In this document: positions 18,901 through 26,359 of the stretch, one piece after another
Layout: each line of letters begins with the position of its first letter
How positions within the stretch are numbered: position 1 is the first letter of the stretch
Source of the DNA: Marinifilaceae bacterium
GTDB lineage: Bacteria > Bacteroidota > Bacteroidia > Bacteroidales > Marinifilaceae
Reading direction: 5' to 3'
DNA: 33,584 nucleotides
Assembly: GCA_016744515.1 (NCBI GenBank)
Contig: JADGEF010000030.1
Location: forward strand, 1-33,584
The notes under the pieces: generated by a model
What the model saw: only the letters and a program-made list of their open reading frames with translations
Databases searched by the model: none
What the model was told of the DNA's origin: nothing
Position numbers and translations under genes: made by a program

Positions 18901-20473
18901 TATTCTAGTTAAAGTTTATGATTTAGAAGGAAAAGAAGTAAGAGTTGAATATCGTGCACTTTCAGGAAATAGAGTTCGAGTTATTTCGAAAAAGCGAATA
19001 AAGAATGCTCGAGTTAGGATCAGTGGCCGAGTAGAAGAGAAAGATAATATTCTTGTAAAAGCTGGTCAAGGTTTATTGAGATTAGGAATGAGTGTAAGAA
19101 ATATTTCATTGGGTTATTCTGAAACGAACTCGACTACTTTGCCAGGTTATTTACCTCAGACTAATTTCTTTGGTGGAGAAAGTTATAATGGTTCAAAAGC
19201 TCCAGGATTTAATTTCTTGATTGGTAGCCAAGATCGTAATTTTGCAGCAGATGCAGCTCGTAATGGTTGGATAACGACTGATGCTACTTTGAATGCTCCT
19301 TACGTAATGACTCATACCGAAAACTTTACATTTAGATCGACGATTGAACCTCTAAAAGGCTTAAAAATAAACCTGAATGCAAATAGAACCTATTCTAAGA
19401 ATACGAATGAGTTTTATATTTATAATGAAGATGCTTCAACTCCAGATCAACCCGCTTTCGATGCTAAGAATAAAACCTTAACGGGTAATTTTAGTATGAC
19501 ATTCATGAGTATGAAATCTGCATTTTTTAGTATTGGAAATACAGGCGATTATTCATCTAAGTACTTTGATGAGTTTTTGACTATAAGAAAATTGGAGTCG
19601 CTCCGTTTAGCCAAGAAACGTTGGGGTGTAGATTATGAGGATCATCCTAGTGTTATTGAAGAGGGTTACTATGCCGGTTATGGCTCAACTTCACAAGAAG
19701 TGCTTATTCCTGCTTTCTTGAAAGCCTATGGAGGTGGTGGAAGTAAGTATAATAAACTATTCCCAAGCATTGCGAAAATGATGCCAAACTGGAGAGTAAC
19801 ATTTGATGGTTTATCTAAGATTCCTCTAGTTAAACGATATTTTAAGTCGATTAATATGAATCATTCATATACGTCAACCTATAATGTTGGTTCTTATAAC
19901 AATAATTTGAATTATTCGGATAGAGGTGATGGCTTTACTGATCAACTTGATTTGGTGAAAAATTATTTACTAAGGTATGAGACTAATTCTGTTTCAATCA
20001 ACGAACAGTTTAATCCTTTGATTAATATCGATATGATGTGGAAGAATAATTTTACCACAACATTTGAAATGAAACGAACTCGTAACTTGATCCTAAGTCT
20101 TGCTAATACACAATTAACAGAAGTTGCTTCGAGTGAGTTTATCTTTGGATTAGGTTATCGTTTTGATAATATTGGGATGATTATAGGGAAAGGATCAGGT
20201 CAGAAGAAATTTAATAGTAATTTGAATCTTCGTGGTGACCTATCGATTAGAAAGAACAATACAATTATCAGAAAAATTGTTGATGAAGTAGACCAGTTAA
20301 CATCTGGACAGAAGGTTGTGACAATAAAAATGTCAGCCGATTACGTTTTAAGTAGTCGTTTCAATCTACGTTTATATTACGACAGAATAGTGAATGAACC
20401 CTATGTGTCTCTTTCTTATCCAACTACAACAACAGAATTTGGTGTGAGCGTTCGATTTACATTAGCTCAATAG
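12974..20473 (+). CDS. sprA: Type IX secretion system outer-membrane translocon SprA (Sov)
   Basis: SprA/Sov forms the very large outer-membrane beta-barrel through which type IX cargo proteins leave the periplasm. At 2499 aa this copy is full length for the family. It starts MKKLLQYILSFLFLFIIGLS, a good signal peptide, followed by a charged low-complexity stretch (about 30-90) and then the SprA N-terminal region. The hallmark 'GTAYIDDFEGTE' is at residues 829-840; the C-terminal third is rich in alternating beta strands and ends 'EFGVSVRFTLAQ', as expected for a barrel. The start must be TTG at 12974: no in-frame ATG occurs until residue about 119, beyond the signal peptide. No frameshift is seen. 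ruvA lies 25 bases upstream and gcvH 116 bases downstream. No other type IX genes are in the window. Confidence 0.97.
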   Translation: MKKLLQYILSFLFLFIIGLSFNDRSLKADAYFLEEFQQDSTLIKNGQRISNPKSPFIKAKKKSAKDETLPYSFDDEDDSKLKKDKVKSPLYLKDPSNIKKTIVYDPVTGNYILKKRIGRMDYRNSTSLSKKEFNEQQNQNALRDYWMERVLSDRNVRGTDQRSFLGSKVFGKLFGNTAISIKPQGAAELSFGISTTKVDNPTIPEDLRKTTSFDFNEKIQMSVSGKVGDILSMEVNYNTEATFDYENQMKLEYNGGEDNIIRKVEAGNVSMPISNTLITGGQNLFGVKTEMQFGKLSVASVFSQQKGETKVVNMENGAQKSEFEVSAGQYEANRHFFLSRYFYDNYDQALAKLPIVNSAVTINKIEVWITNKNSNFENSRNFVGFVNLGENYVSGEYPDNEKSPANQTFYNELTDGQYKDIRDINQVTNVLNGNFTAGKDYEKVENARLLNESEYTLNRRLGYISLNQSLNADEVVAVAYQYTANGEVFQVGELIGTSVSAPQSLILKLIKGTNLNPKLPTWKLMMKNIYNIGAYQVNSEDFILNVLYQNDQAGSQLNYIDTGSGKNEILLNLLNLDNLNSQLDPSPDGMFDFIEALTIYSNKGRIIFPAKEPFGSYLRSKISNGAIADKLAFDSLYTQTQNEAQQLAEKNKFALKGSYKSTGGSEISLNALNVQPGSVDVKAGGIKLIENIDYTVDYTLGRVKIINQALLEAGTPISISSESNSLFNIQTKTLIGVQMDYQFNNDFNLGATVMHLSEQPLTQKVNIGDEPISNTIWGLNGSYRTESMFLTNLVDKLPFIETKEPSQISVEGEFAQLMPGHNKAIGSSGTAYIDDFEGTETSIDMKNYNAWVLASTPLTDATTDDDDKFPGGKSSDDKLAYGYNRAKLAWYVIDPLFNRSTSTTPSHIRSDKEQLSNHYVREIYEEEIWPNKETATGVPTNISVLNLAYYPDEKGPYNYDVDGKANVSAGMNTDGTLKNPETRWGGIMRKIETNDFEAANIAYVEFWMMDPFVYDQNNTHKGGDIIINLGNVSEDILRDSRKSFENGLPTSSNVVLVDSTAWGRVPLVQSLVNAFDNDNQSRKFQDVGLDGLSTEDERTFFDKYILDIQNSASLGAGSKAYSDATTDPSGDNFHYFRGSDYDANEISILERYKDFNGPDGNSTTADLSPESYPTSATTLPDVEDINHDNTLSETEAYYKYKIHLEPNKMNVGENFIVNKVESTVDLANGTKGTVNWFQFKVPVEEYQYKHGNISDFTSIRFMRMMLKNFEEKVVLRFASLDLVRDDWRKYDQTLRLDLTPSSEDTRFEISAVNIEENAEKEPINYVLPPGIDRVVDPSNPQLLQLNEQAIQLKVTEMEEGDAKAAYKTLNMDVRKYGTLKMDVHAEQIDDLNLEDDDLRVFIRMGSDYQNNYYEYEIPLKLTPHGRYTNENLDDRLIVWPDENRFDFKLKLFSGIKQMRNNEMRQAGSPIDLLTVFSRNVNELDKNSEPISENNRISIKGNPNLANVRTVMVGIRYPQEGDNANDGQRRAIEVWLNELRLTDFDEDGGWAANLRVTTKLADLGTLTWAGSRMTAGFGGIEDGVHNRNKEDIFQYDFSASLELGKFFPENSGVRIPMYYAISEETANPEYNPLDPDIPLDVALDQAANKKERDSIKHIAQDYTKRKSFNLTNVRIEKQDGKAKLLDISNLSATYSFNETYSRNVNKVRDLEKNFRGVLNYTYSSRPKNYSPLKKSKLLTSPYLRLLRDFNFYLIPTQVSVRSDIQRYYREIETRNIEQPDLLITPTYDKNFNWYRYYDLKYNLTKNFKFDFSATNTSRIDEPDGIVDKDRNRDAYNIWKDSIWNNLMDGGRNVQYHHNFNVTYKVPINKIPFLNWTSLTTRYTGSYDWNAGAILEDEALDHGNTVRNSNNIQVNGQLNMVNLYNKSKFLKRINRKYSGTRRYKTKSKKFEKVTYEGEIDELKANVGKSVYHKLGTKDILVKVYDLEGKEVRVEYRALSGNRVRVISKKRIKNARVRISGRVEEKDNILVKAGQGLLRLGMSVRNISLGYSETNSTTLPGYLPQTNFFGGESYNGSKAPGFNFLIGSQDRNFAADAARNGWITTDATLNAPYVMTHTENFTFRSTIEPLKGLKINLNANRTYSKNTNEFYIYNEDASTPDQPAFDAKNKTLTGNFSMTFMSMKSAFFSIGNTGDYSSKYFDEFLTIRKLESLRLAKKRWGVDYEDHPSVIEEGYYAGYGSTSQEVLIPAFLKAYGGGGSKYNKLFPSIAKMMPNWRVTFDGLSKIPLVKRYFKSINMNHSYTSTYNVGSYNNNLNYSDRGDGFTDQLDLVKNYLLRYETNSVSINEQFNPLINIDMMWKNNFTTTFEMKRTRNLILSLANTQLTEVASSEFIFGLGYRFDNIGMIIGKGSGQKKFNSNLNLRGDLSIRKNNTIIRKIVDEVDQLTSGQKVVTIKMSADYVLSSRFNLRLYYDRIVNEPYVSLSYPTTTTEFGVSVRFTLAQ

Positions 20474-20518
20474 GCTTATGTCCAATAACATAAACAAAAG
20501 CTTATTTTGAAATAAGAG

Positions 20519-20552
20519 TTTGATTAATAATTGGAAAAAAAATGTAAATTTG
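20519..20552 (+). promoter_or_regulatory. Bacteroidota-type promoter for gcvH
   Basis: TTTG (20519-20522), a 22-base spacer, then TAAATTTG (20545-20552). The spacer is slightly longer than usual. Transcription would start near 20559, about 30 bases before the gcvH ATG, so gcvH can be expressed apart from sprA. Two short AT-rich inverted repeats just after the sprA stop lack T-tails. Confidence 0.6.
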
Positions 20553-20589
20553 GATCAAAATAAAGTACTAGACTTAAACAAGAATTATC

Positions 20590-20964
20590 ATGAACGTACC
20601 TGAAAATTTAAAGTTTACAAAAGATCACGAATGGATTCGTGTTGAAGGTGATGAAGCCTTTATCGGTGTTACTGATTTTGCTCAAGGCGAATTAGGAGAT
20701 ATCGTTTTTATCGAAGTTGAAACTGAAGGTGAGACTTTAGATAGAGAAGAAGTTTTTGGAACTATTGAAGCTGTAAAAACTGTTTCTGATATGTTCATGC
20801 CATTGAGTGGTGAAGTATTAGAATTCAACGAGAAGCTGGAAGATACTCCAGAACTTATAAACACTGATCCTTATGGAGACGGTTGGATTATTAAAGTAAA
20901 TGTTGCAGAAATTTCAGAAATTGAAGATCTATTAACTGCTGAGCAGTACAAGGGATTACTTTAA
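20590..20964 (+). CDS. gcvH: Glycine cleavage system H protein
   Basis: GcvH (124 aa) carries the lipoyl arm that shuttles the aminomethyl group between the P, T and L proteins of the glycine cleavage system. The hybrid barrel fold is clear: 'KFTKDHEWI' near the start, 'GDIVFIEVE' and the lipoylation site '[20 protein letters not shown]' with Lys63 as the lipoyl lysine. '[13 protein letters not shown]' and a C-terminal '[11 protein letters not shown]' complete the family pattern. The other gcv genes are not in the window; the position after sprA is a conserved Bacteroidota gene order. It has its own promoter and a terminator. Confidence 0.98.
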   Translation: MNVPENLKFTKDHEWIRVEGDEAFIGVTDFAQGELGDIVFIEVETEGETLDREEVFGTIEAVKTVSDMFMPLSGEVLEFNEKLEDTPELINTDPYGDGWIIKVNVAEISEIEDLLTAEQYKGLL

Positions 20965-20983
20965 TAGTATTCTTACAATATAT

Positions 20984-21011
20984 AAAGCTCCGATTTATTG
21001 GGGCTTTTTTT
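20984..21011 (+). terminator. Rho-independent terminator of gcvH
   Basis: AAAGCTCC (20984-20991) pairs with GGGGCTTT (21000-21007) with one T-G pair and an 8-base loop, followed by further Ts to 21011. It begins 20 bases after the gcvH stop. Confidence 0.85.
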
Positions 21012-21182
21012 ATGCTTTTACTTATCTTGTTTAGATTTATTAACGATAACGTATACTGGCACCATTTTCTTGATAAAGTCTATAAGATAGGCTAATTGTA
21101 ATCTTAAAAGAATATCTAATAGTTTCTAGATTAGAAATTCAAATTCTATGCTGTAAAATTTGTGTAGTTTTGGGTAGGAACC

Positions 21183-21218
21183 AAAAAGGAGAGGCTGTTT
21201 CATTTGAAACAGCCTCTC
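21183..21218 (-). terminator. Rho-independent terminator of the rimP-nusA-infB operon
   Basis: A 14-bp perfect inverted repeat (21189-21202 with 21205-21218, GAGAGGCTGTTTCA and its complement) lies 23 bases after the infB stop; on the minus strand it is followed by CTTTTTGG (21188-21181). On the plus strand the tail is only about four Ts, so it serves mainly the minus operon. Confidence 0.88.
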
Positions 21219-21241
21219 TTTGTAATATATGTTTTGAGCTA

Positions 21242-24235
21242 TTATTTTAACTTCTTAGCAACTTCTACTTCCTCAAAAGCTTCTACCATGTCACCAATCT
21301 TAATGTCGTTGAATTTATCGATATTCAAACCACACTCATAACCTTTAGCAACTTCCTTAGCATCGTCTTTGAAACGTTTTAATGAACCAAGTAATCCAGA
21401 GTAAATAACAATACCCTCACGAATTAAGCGGATCTTAGAGCTACGCTTGATTTTACCATCACGAACAATACAACCTGCAATTGTTCCGACTTTAGTAATT
21501 TCAAAAGTTTCTGTAACTTCAACAGTAGCCACAATTTCTTCCTTAATCTCAGGAGAAAGCATACCTTCCATTGCTGATTTCAACTCTTCGATAGCATCGT
21601 AGATAATTGAGTACAATCTGATGTCTATTTCCTCTTTCTCTGCGATCTTTCTAGCTCCGATTGAAGGTCTAACTTGGAAACCAACAATAATTGCATTTGA
21701 TGCAGTCGCAAGCATTACATCAGACTCAGAAATCTGTCCAACAGCCTTATGAATCACGTTAACCTGAATTTCTTCGGTTGATAGTTTGATTAAAGAATCA
21801 GAAAGAGCCTCGATAGAACCATCCACATCACCTTTCACAATCACGTTAAGCTCTTGGAAGTTTCCAATTGCAATACGACGACCAATTTCATCAAGTGTAA
21901 TATGTTTCTGAGTTCTAAGTCCCTGCTCACGCTGTAATTGCTCACGTTTGTTTGCAATGCCACGAGCTTCTTTCTCACTCTCCATTACGTTGAAATTGTC
22001 ACCCGCTTGAGGCGCACCATTCAAACCAAGGATTAATGCTGGTTCCGAAGGACCAACTGCGTCAATTTTCTTACCGCGTTCGTTAAACATAGCCTTAACG
22101 TGACCAGTATAACTACCCGCTAATAGAATATCACCAACTTTTAGAGTTCCTGCCTGAACCAATAATGTTGTAACGTAACCTCTACCTTTATCTAGTGATG
22201 ATTCAATAACTGAACCAATCGCACGTTTATTTGGATTTGCTTTTAGTTCAAGCATCTCAGCTTCAAGCAATACTTTTTCAAGTAATTCTTCGATGTTAAC
22301 ACCGTTTTTAGCTGAAATTTCCTGACACTGATATTTACCGCCCCAGTCTTCAACTAGGTAGTTCATGTTAGCAAGTTCACTTTTAATTCTTTCTGGATCT
22401 GCACCATCTTTATCGATCTTATTAATCGCAAATACGATAGGTACACCAGCAGCACTAGCGTGATTGATTGCCTCAATTGTTTGTGGCATCACGTTATCAT
22501 CAGCTGCTACAATAATAATAGCAATATCGGTTACTTGAGCACCACGAGCACGCATCGCTGTAAAGGCTTCGTGACCTGGAGTATCAAGGAAAGAAACACG
22601 TCTACCATCGTCAAGTTTTACATTGTAAGCACCAATATGCTGAGTAATACCCCCAGCTTCACCATCAATTACGTTCGCATGACGCACGTAGTCAAGTAAT
22701 GAAGTCTTACCGTGGTCAACGTGACCCATTACGGTAACAATAGGAGCTCTAGGAATTAAATCTTCTTCTTTATCTACTTCTTCTTCAATTGATTCTTGAA
22801 TTTCAACACTTACAAATTCAGCTTCAAAACCAAACTCATCAGCAACAACTGAAATTGTTTCGGCATCTAGTCGCTGATTAATTGATACAAAAAGACCTAG
22901 TCCCATACATGTACCAATAATTTGTGTTGCTGTAACCTCCATCATCGACGCAAGTTCACTTACTGTAACAAATTCAGTAAGCTTAATTGTGTTCTTCTCA
23001 GCTTCTCTTTTAGTTTCAATTTCTTGTTGTCTAACACTTACCATGTCGCGTTTATCACGACGGTGTTTTGATTTTTTTGTTTTTCCACCCTTAGATGTCA
23101 ATCTAGCTAAAGTATCTTTAATTTGCTTTTGAACATCTTCTTCAGTAACCTCTCTTTTGACAGGTGCCTTTTTCCTTAGTTTATTAAATTTTGAATCTCT
23201 TGGTGGTCTTCCGCTAGTGCTACCAGTAGCAGCAGCTCTCGCAGCGCCAGCACCTGTACCCTTAGGACGATTAACTCCTTTTTGAGCAGCAACATTTACT
23301 TTCTCGCCATCTTTCTTAATACGCTTACGTTTCTTGCGCTGATGTTTGGCTTTATCTTTATCCGCCTGAGATGTTTTCTTCTCAACAGGAAGTTCAATTT
23401 TTCCAAGAACTTTAGGACCTGTTAATTTTAGAGTTGAAGATTTGAAGATTTCGTCTTCTTTCTTCACAGGTTTAGCATCAGGAGTTGCAGCTGGTGTTGG
23501 TTTTGAATCAACAACAGGTTTTGCAGCTTGAGGAGTAACAGTTTTTTGTTTTCCCTTTCTCTCAACATCTTTTTCTGCCTTAGTTTTCTTAGCAGGACGA
23601 GTTCTTTGATTCATTGCATTCAAATCAATTTTCCCGATAACTTTAAATTCGTCTTTCTTGTCAGAAGATTTTGCTTCAGACTTTGCTTCCTCTTTTTTAG
23701 GCGATTTCATTTTAACAGATTGTTCCTCGGCACTACCTTCCGAAGGTTGTTTAGGTTTTTCTTTAGATTCAGCCTTAGGTGTAGCAACTTTGTCTTCAGA
23801 TATAGGAGCCTTTTCTTTCTTCACAGTCTTCTTCTCAACTTTTGTTTTTTTTGCCTTTGCTTCCTCTTTCTTACTCGGTTTTGATACGGCTTCTAAATCA
23901 ATTTTACCAACGACTTTAATAGCACTTTTCGGCTCTTCTTTTTTAGCTACTTCTTCAGATTTTTCTTGCACTTCAGGTTCTGAACCTTCTAGATATACAG
24001 GCTCTTTTTTCTCTCTAGTGCTCTTCAGATTTACTTTCTCGGATTCCTTCTTCAGATTTAAATCTGAACTATACTCTTTTGCAAGAATATCATAAGCCTC
24101 TCCGGACACTTTATTATTAGGGTTTGAATCCATTTTAATCCCTTTTTTATTTAAGAATTCCACGATAGTAGTAATACCCACGTTGAATTCTCGAGCTAGT
24201 TTACTAAGTCTTATGTTGTTATTGACTTTTGTCAT
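21242..24235 (-). CDS. infB: Translation initiation factor IF-2
   Basis: IF-2 (997 aa) is the GTPase that brings initiator fMet-tRNA to the 30S subunit and promotes subunit joining. In order: an N-terminal IF2_N-type domain (1-55), a long Lys/Glu/Ala-rich linker (about 60-400), a second IF2_N domain (about 415-475), the G domain with GHVDHGKT (504-511), 'LDTPGHEAF', 'NKID' and 'ISAKNG', then the beta-barrel and C-terminal tRNA-binding domains. The linker holds three copies of a short motif K-V-x-G-K-I-(D/E)-L, near residues 107, 198 and 276. It is the last gene of rimP-nusA-infB, 61 bases after nusA. Plus-strand open frames across the linker are shadows of its biased codons. Confidence 0.98.
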   Translation of the reverse strand: MTKVNNNIRLSKLAREFNVGITTIVEFLNKKGIKMDSNPNNKVSGEAYDILAKEYSSDLNLKKESEKVNLKSTREKKEPVYLEGSEPEVQEKSEEVAKKEEPKSAIKVVGKIDLEAVSKPSKKEEAKAKKTKVEKKTVKKEKAPISEDKVATPKAESKEKPKQPSEGSAEEQSVKMKSPKKEEAKSEAKSSDKKDEFKVIGKIDLNAMNQRTRPAKKTKAEKDVERKGKQKTVTPQAAKPVVDSKPTPAATPDAKPVKKEDEIFKSSTLKLTGPKVLGKIELPVEKKTSQADKDKAKHQRKKRKRIKKDGEKVNVAAQKGVNRPKGTGAGAARAAATGSTSGRPPRDSKFNKLRKKAPVKREVTEEDVQKQIKDTLARLTSKGGKTKKSKHRRDKRDMVSVRQQEIETKREAEKNTIKLTEFVTVSELASMMEVTATQIIGTCMGLGLFVSINQRLDAETISVVADEFGFEAEFVSVEIQESIEEEVDKEEDLIPRAPIVTVMGHVDHGKTSLLDYVRHANVIDGEAGGITQHIGAYNVKLDDGRRVSFLDTPGHEAFTAMRARGAQVTDIAIIIVAADDNVMPQTIEAINHASAAGVPIVFAINKIDKDGADPERIKSELANMNYLVEDWGGKYQCQEISAKNGVNIEELLEKVLLEAEMLELKANPNKRAIGSVIESSLDKGRGYVTTLLVQAGTLKVGDILLAGSYTGHVKAMFNERGKKIDAVGPSEPALILGLNGAPQAGDNFNVMESEKEARGIANKREQLQREQGLRTQKHITLDEIGRRIAIGNFQELNVIVKGDVDGSIEALSDSLIKLSTEEIQVNVIHKAVGQISESDVMLATASNAIIVGFQVRPSIGARKIAEKEEIDIRLYSIIYDAIEELKSAMEGMLSPEIKEEIVATVEVTETFEITKVGTIAGCIVRDGKIKRSSKIRLIREGIVIYSGLLGSLKRFKDDAKEVAKGYECGLNIDKFNDIKIGDMVEAFEEVEVAKKLK

Positions 24236-24296
24236 ATTCTGAAGTTAACTGTTAAATGCTGTATCTTAAACTAAAAATATTGAGGATTAAAGTTGA

Positions 24297-25535
24297 TTAT
24301 TCAAATTCTGAATTCAAGATATTTAAAACTTCTTCAATAGTCTCTATTTCAAGATCTGTTCTTTTTTCTAATTCCTCTGCTGTAAGTTCCAACACAGAAC
24401 GGGCAGTGTCGCAACCTATTTTCTTAAACTCTTCGATGATCCAAGCTTCAATCTCATCACCAAATTCTGATAAGTTTACATCTTCTTCACCTTCAACTTC
24501 GTTTTCTATTTTCTCACGATAAACGTCGATTTCGTATCCTGTAAGTTGACCAGCAAGTTTAATATTTAAACCACCTTTACCAATAGCCAATGATACTTCT
24601 TCTGGATTCAAGTATACTTCAGCTCTGCTTGTTTCATCGTTAAATTTAACCGAGTTTACTTTAGCTGGGTTAAGTGCACGTGAAATAAACAATGATGTGT
24701 TTTCTGTATAATTAATAACATCGATGTTCTCGTTTTTCAATTCACGAACGATACCGTGAATTCTCGATCCTTTCATACCAACACAAGCTCCAACAGGATC
24801 AATACGCTCATCGTAAGATTCAACTGCAACTTTTGCTCTCTCTCCAGGAGTACGAACGATATTTTTGATTGTAATTAAACCATCGAAAATCTCAGGAACT
24901 TCAAGCTCAAATAAACGCTCAAGGAATACAGGAGATGTTCTAGATATAATAATAAGAGGACTATTGTTCTTTACTTCAACACGAACAACAACAGCTCTTA
25001 AAGATTCTCCTTTGCGGAAGTAATCTGAAGGGATTTGCTCCTCTTTAGGCATGATTAACTCATTACCATCATCATCGATAACAAGAATTTCTTTCTTCCA
25101 TATTTGATAAACCTCACCAGTAATAATTTCACCGATACGATCTTTATAAATGTTGAAGATGTTATCTTTCTCAAGTTCCATAATGCGAGCTGAGAGGTTT
25201 TGACGAAGTGTTAGAATCGAACGACGACCAAAATCTAAGAATTTAACTTCATCGGTTACTTCTTCACCAAGTTCATAGTCTTCGTCTATTTTCTTCGCTT
25301 CCAATAATGAAATTTGAAGATTAGTATCTTCAACCTCTCCATCCTTAACAACTTCACGATTTCTCCAAATCTCTAAGTCACCTTTATCTGGGTTGATGAT
25401 GATGTCAAAGTTTTCATCGGTACCGTAGTTCTTCAATAGAAGGTTTCGGAATACATCTTCCAAAACACTCATCATGGTAGCACGATCGATGTTCTTTAAC
25501 TCTTTAAATTCTGAAAAAGTTTCAATAAGATTCAT
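24297..25535 (-). CDS. nusA: Transcription termination/antitermination factor NusA
   Basis: NusA (412 aa) binds RNA polymerase and nascent RNA to control pausing, termination and antitermination. Domains in order: N-terminal polymerase-binding domain (1-125), S1 (about 135-200), KH1 (about 210-280, with 'PVGACVGMKGSRI' at 247-259) and KH2 (about 285-345, with 'IGKGGLNIKLA'). A short acidic C-terminal region (about 345-412) has a helix-hairpin-helix-like segment ('FKKIGCDTARSVLELTAEEL'). There are not two full acidic repeats as in E. coli, so the protein is shorter, as is usual outside gammaproteobacteria. It lies 20 bases after rimP and 61 bases before infB. Confidence 0.98.
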   Translation of the reverse strand: MNLIETFSEFKELKNIDRATMMSVLEDVFRNLLLKNYGTDENFDIIINPDKGDLEIWRNREVVKDGEVEDTNLQISLLEAKKIDEDYELGEEVTDEVKFLDFGRRSILTLRQNLSARIMELEKDNIFNIYKDRIGEIITGEVYQIWKKEILVIDDDGNELIMPKEEQIPSDYFRKGESLRAVVVRVEVKNNSPLIIISRTSPVFLERLFELEVPEIFDGLITIKNIVRTPGERAKVAVESYDERIDPVGACVGMKGSRIHGIVRELKNENIDVINYTENTSLFISRALNPAKVNSVKFNDETSRAEVYLNPEEVSLAIGKGGLNIKLAGQLTGYEIDVYREKIENEVEGEEDVNLSEFGDEIEAWIIEEFKKIGCDTARSVLELTAEELEKRTDLEIETIEEVLNILNSEFE

Positions 25536-25555
25536 ATGACTCAGCGATTCACTTG

Positions 25556-26020
25556 TTAAAAAGTAATTATATCTTTTGTTGATTTTATTTGATCAAAGGT
25601 GAAGGATAGCGTTTTTGTAATTAACTGCTTTTTTTTCTTTCCTTCTACTTTAACTAATTCCTCAACTTCTATTTCAATTTCATTTTCACCAACAATTAAT
25701 AATTTGCCAATGTTTTTTTCACCTTCACATGTAAGGACTTCAATATCTTTCCCCACATTTTTGTGATATTGTTGTATCACTTGAAAAGTTTGTCCAATTC
25801 CTGCTGAAGATACTGATAATTCAAAATCTTCAACTTCTCGATCTAATTGACCTTCTATTGCTCGACTCAGCTCGATACACTTAATGATCGGAACACCAGC
25901 AAAACTGTCAATCATTACAGAAATTGTATTGTCAGAAGAGACCTTAGTTTCTACCAGATAAAGATCGCTATTTTCGATCTCTTTTTCAATAATTCCCTGT
26001 ATTGTTTTTTTGTCAATCAT
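25556..26020 (-). CDS. rimP: Ribosome maturation factor RimP
   Basis: RimP (154 aa) aids 30S subunit maturation. It shows the two-domain plan: N-terminal alpha/beta domain with 'SDLYLVETKVSSDNTISVMID' style text ending in 'CIELSRAIEGQLDRE' and the conserved 'FELSVSSAGIGQ' (the family often has 'EVSSPGL' here), and a C-terminal SH3-like barrel (about 88-154). The conserved 'SPG' reads 'SAG', a common variant in Bacteroidota by my recollection. It is the first gene of the rimP-nusA-infB operon, with promoter and leader hairpin upstream. Confidence 0.93.
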   Translation of the reverse strand: MIDKKTIQGIIEKEIENSDLYLVETKVSSDNTISVMIDSFAGVPIIKCIELSRAIEGQLDREVEDFELSVSSAGIGQTFQVIQQYHKNVGKDIEVLTCEGEKNIGKLLIVGENEIEIEVEELVKVEGKKKKQLITKTLSFTFDQIKSTKDIITF

Positions 26021-26042
26021 AAAGGAGTTGCTTTCAATAAAA

Positions 26043-26064
26043 TAGGGGACTTTATTGTCCCCTA
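26043..26064 (-). promoter_or_regulatory. Leader hairpin of the rimP operon, possible attenuator
   Basis: TAGGGGAC and GTCCCCTA form a perfect 8-bp GC-rich stem with a 6-base loop. On the minus strand it lies inside the predicted rimP leader and is followed directly by TTTTATTG, a weak T-tail. It sits 23 bases before the rimP ATG. It could be an attenuator, a target for feedback by NusA or another protein, or a terminator for upstream transcription; the sequence does not decide. Confidence 0.6.
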
Positions 26065-26093
26065 AAGCACGTGTGAAATGTTACTTTTCGCTG

Positions 26094-26125
26094 CGAAATT
26101 AGATATATTTGTTTTAATATGCAAA
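26094..26125 (-). promoter_or_regulatory. Promoter of the rimP-nusA-infB operon
   Basis: On the minus strand TTTG (26125-26122), a 20-base spacer, then TAATTTCG (26101-26094), one mismatch from TAnnTTTG. Transcription would start near 26087, giving a leader of about 65 bases that contains the hairpin at 26043-26064. Confidence 0.6.
26104..26111 (+). promoter_or_regulatory. Possible plus-strand -7 box overlapping the rimP promoter
   Basis: TATATTTG fits TAnnTTTG on the plus strand, within the spacer of the rimP promoter. No TTG is found 19-22 bases upstream. If used, it would give the HD-domain gene a leader of about 240 bases. Confidence 0.25.
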
Positions 26126-26359
26126 TGACACCTGTCTAAATTATTGTTTTCTAATTGTTAATGTGTTTTTCTTTGTCCTGAATGAAAGTGTTTTGGATCT
26201 AAATGCGATAGCTTGTGTCGCTTTTTATTACATTTGCTTGTGAGTGTATTAATTATGCTTGTATTGCTTAATTATGGTGAAAGAATGATGTGAAGAATAG
26301 GGAGTTGAGGAGAAATTTTTCTCAAATTAAGCCATTTGTTGAATTTAAACTTTATTAAA
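26126..26359. other. Rest of the intergenic region before the HD-domain gene
   Basis: With the rimP leader this makes a gene-free stretch of 339 bases (26021-26359). It is AT-rich, has a short inverted repeat around GAGAAATTTTTCTC (26311-26325) and no further box that fits the promoter consensus well. I see no RNA gene and no ORF of note. Confidence 0.4.

Noticed and set aside
21165-21172. TAGTTTTG on the plus strand just before the infB terminator
   Set aside because: It fits the -7 consensus but has no -33 partner and no gene downstream in that direction; chance matches are expected in AT-rich DNA.
23528-24095. Two plus-strand open frames opposite the infB linker
   Set aside because: They are Phe/Ser/Leu-rich mirror frames created by Lys/Glu-rich codons of infB on the other strand.
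26336-26359. TTG start for the HD-domain protein
   Set aside because: The ATG at 26360 gives MKHKVLSDPVHGF, the usual opening of the family.
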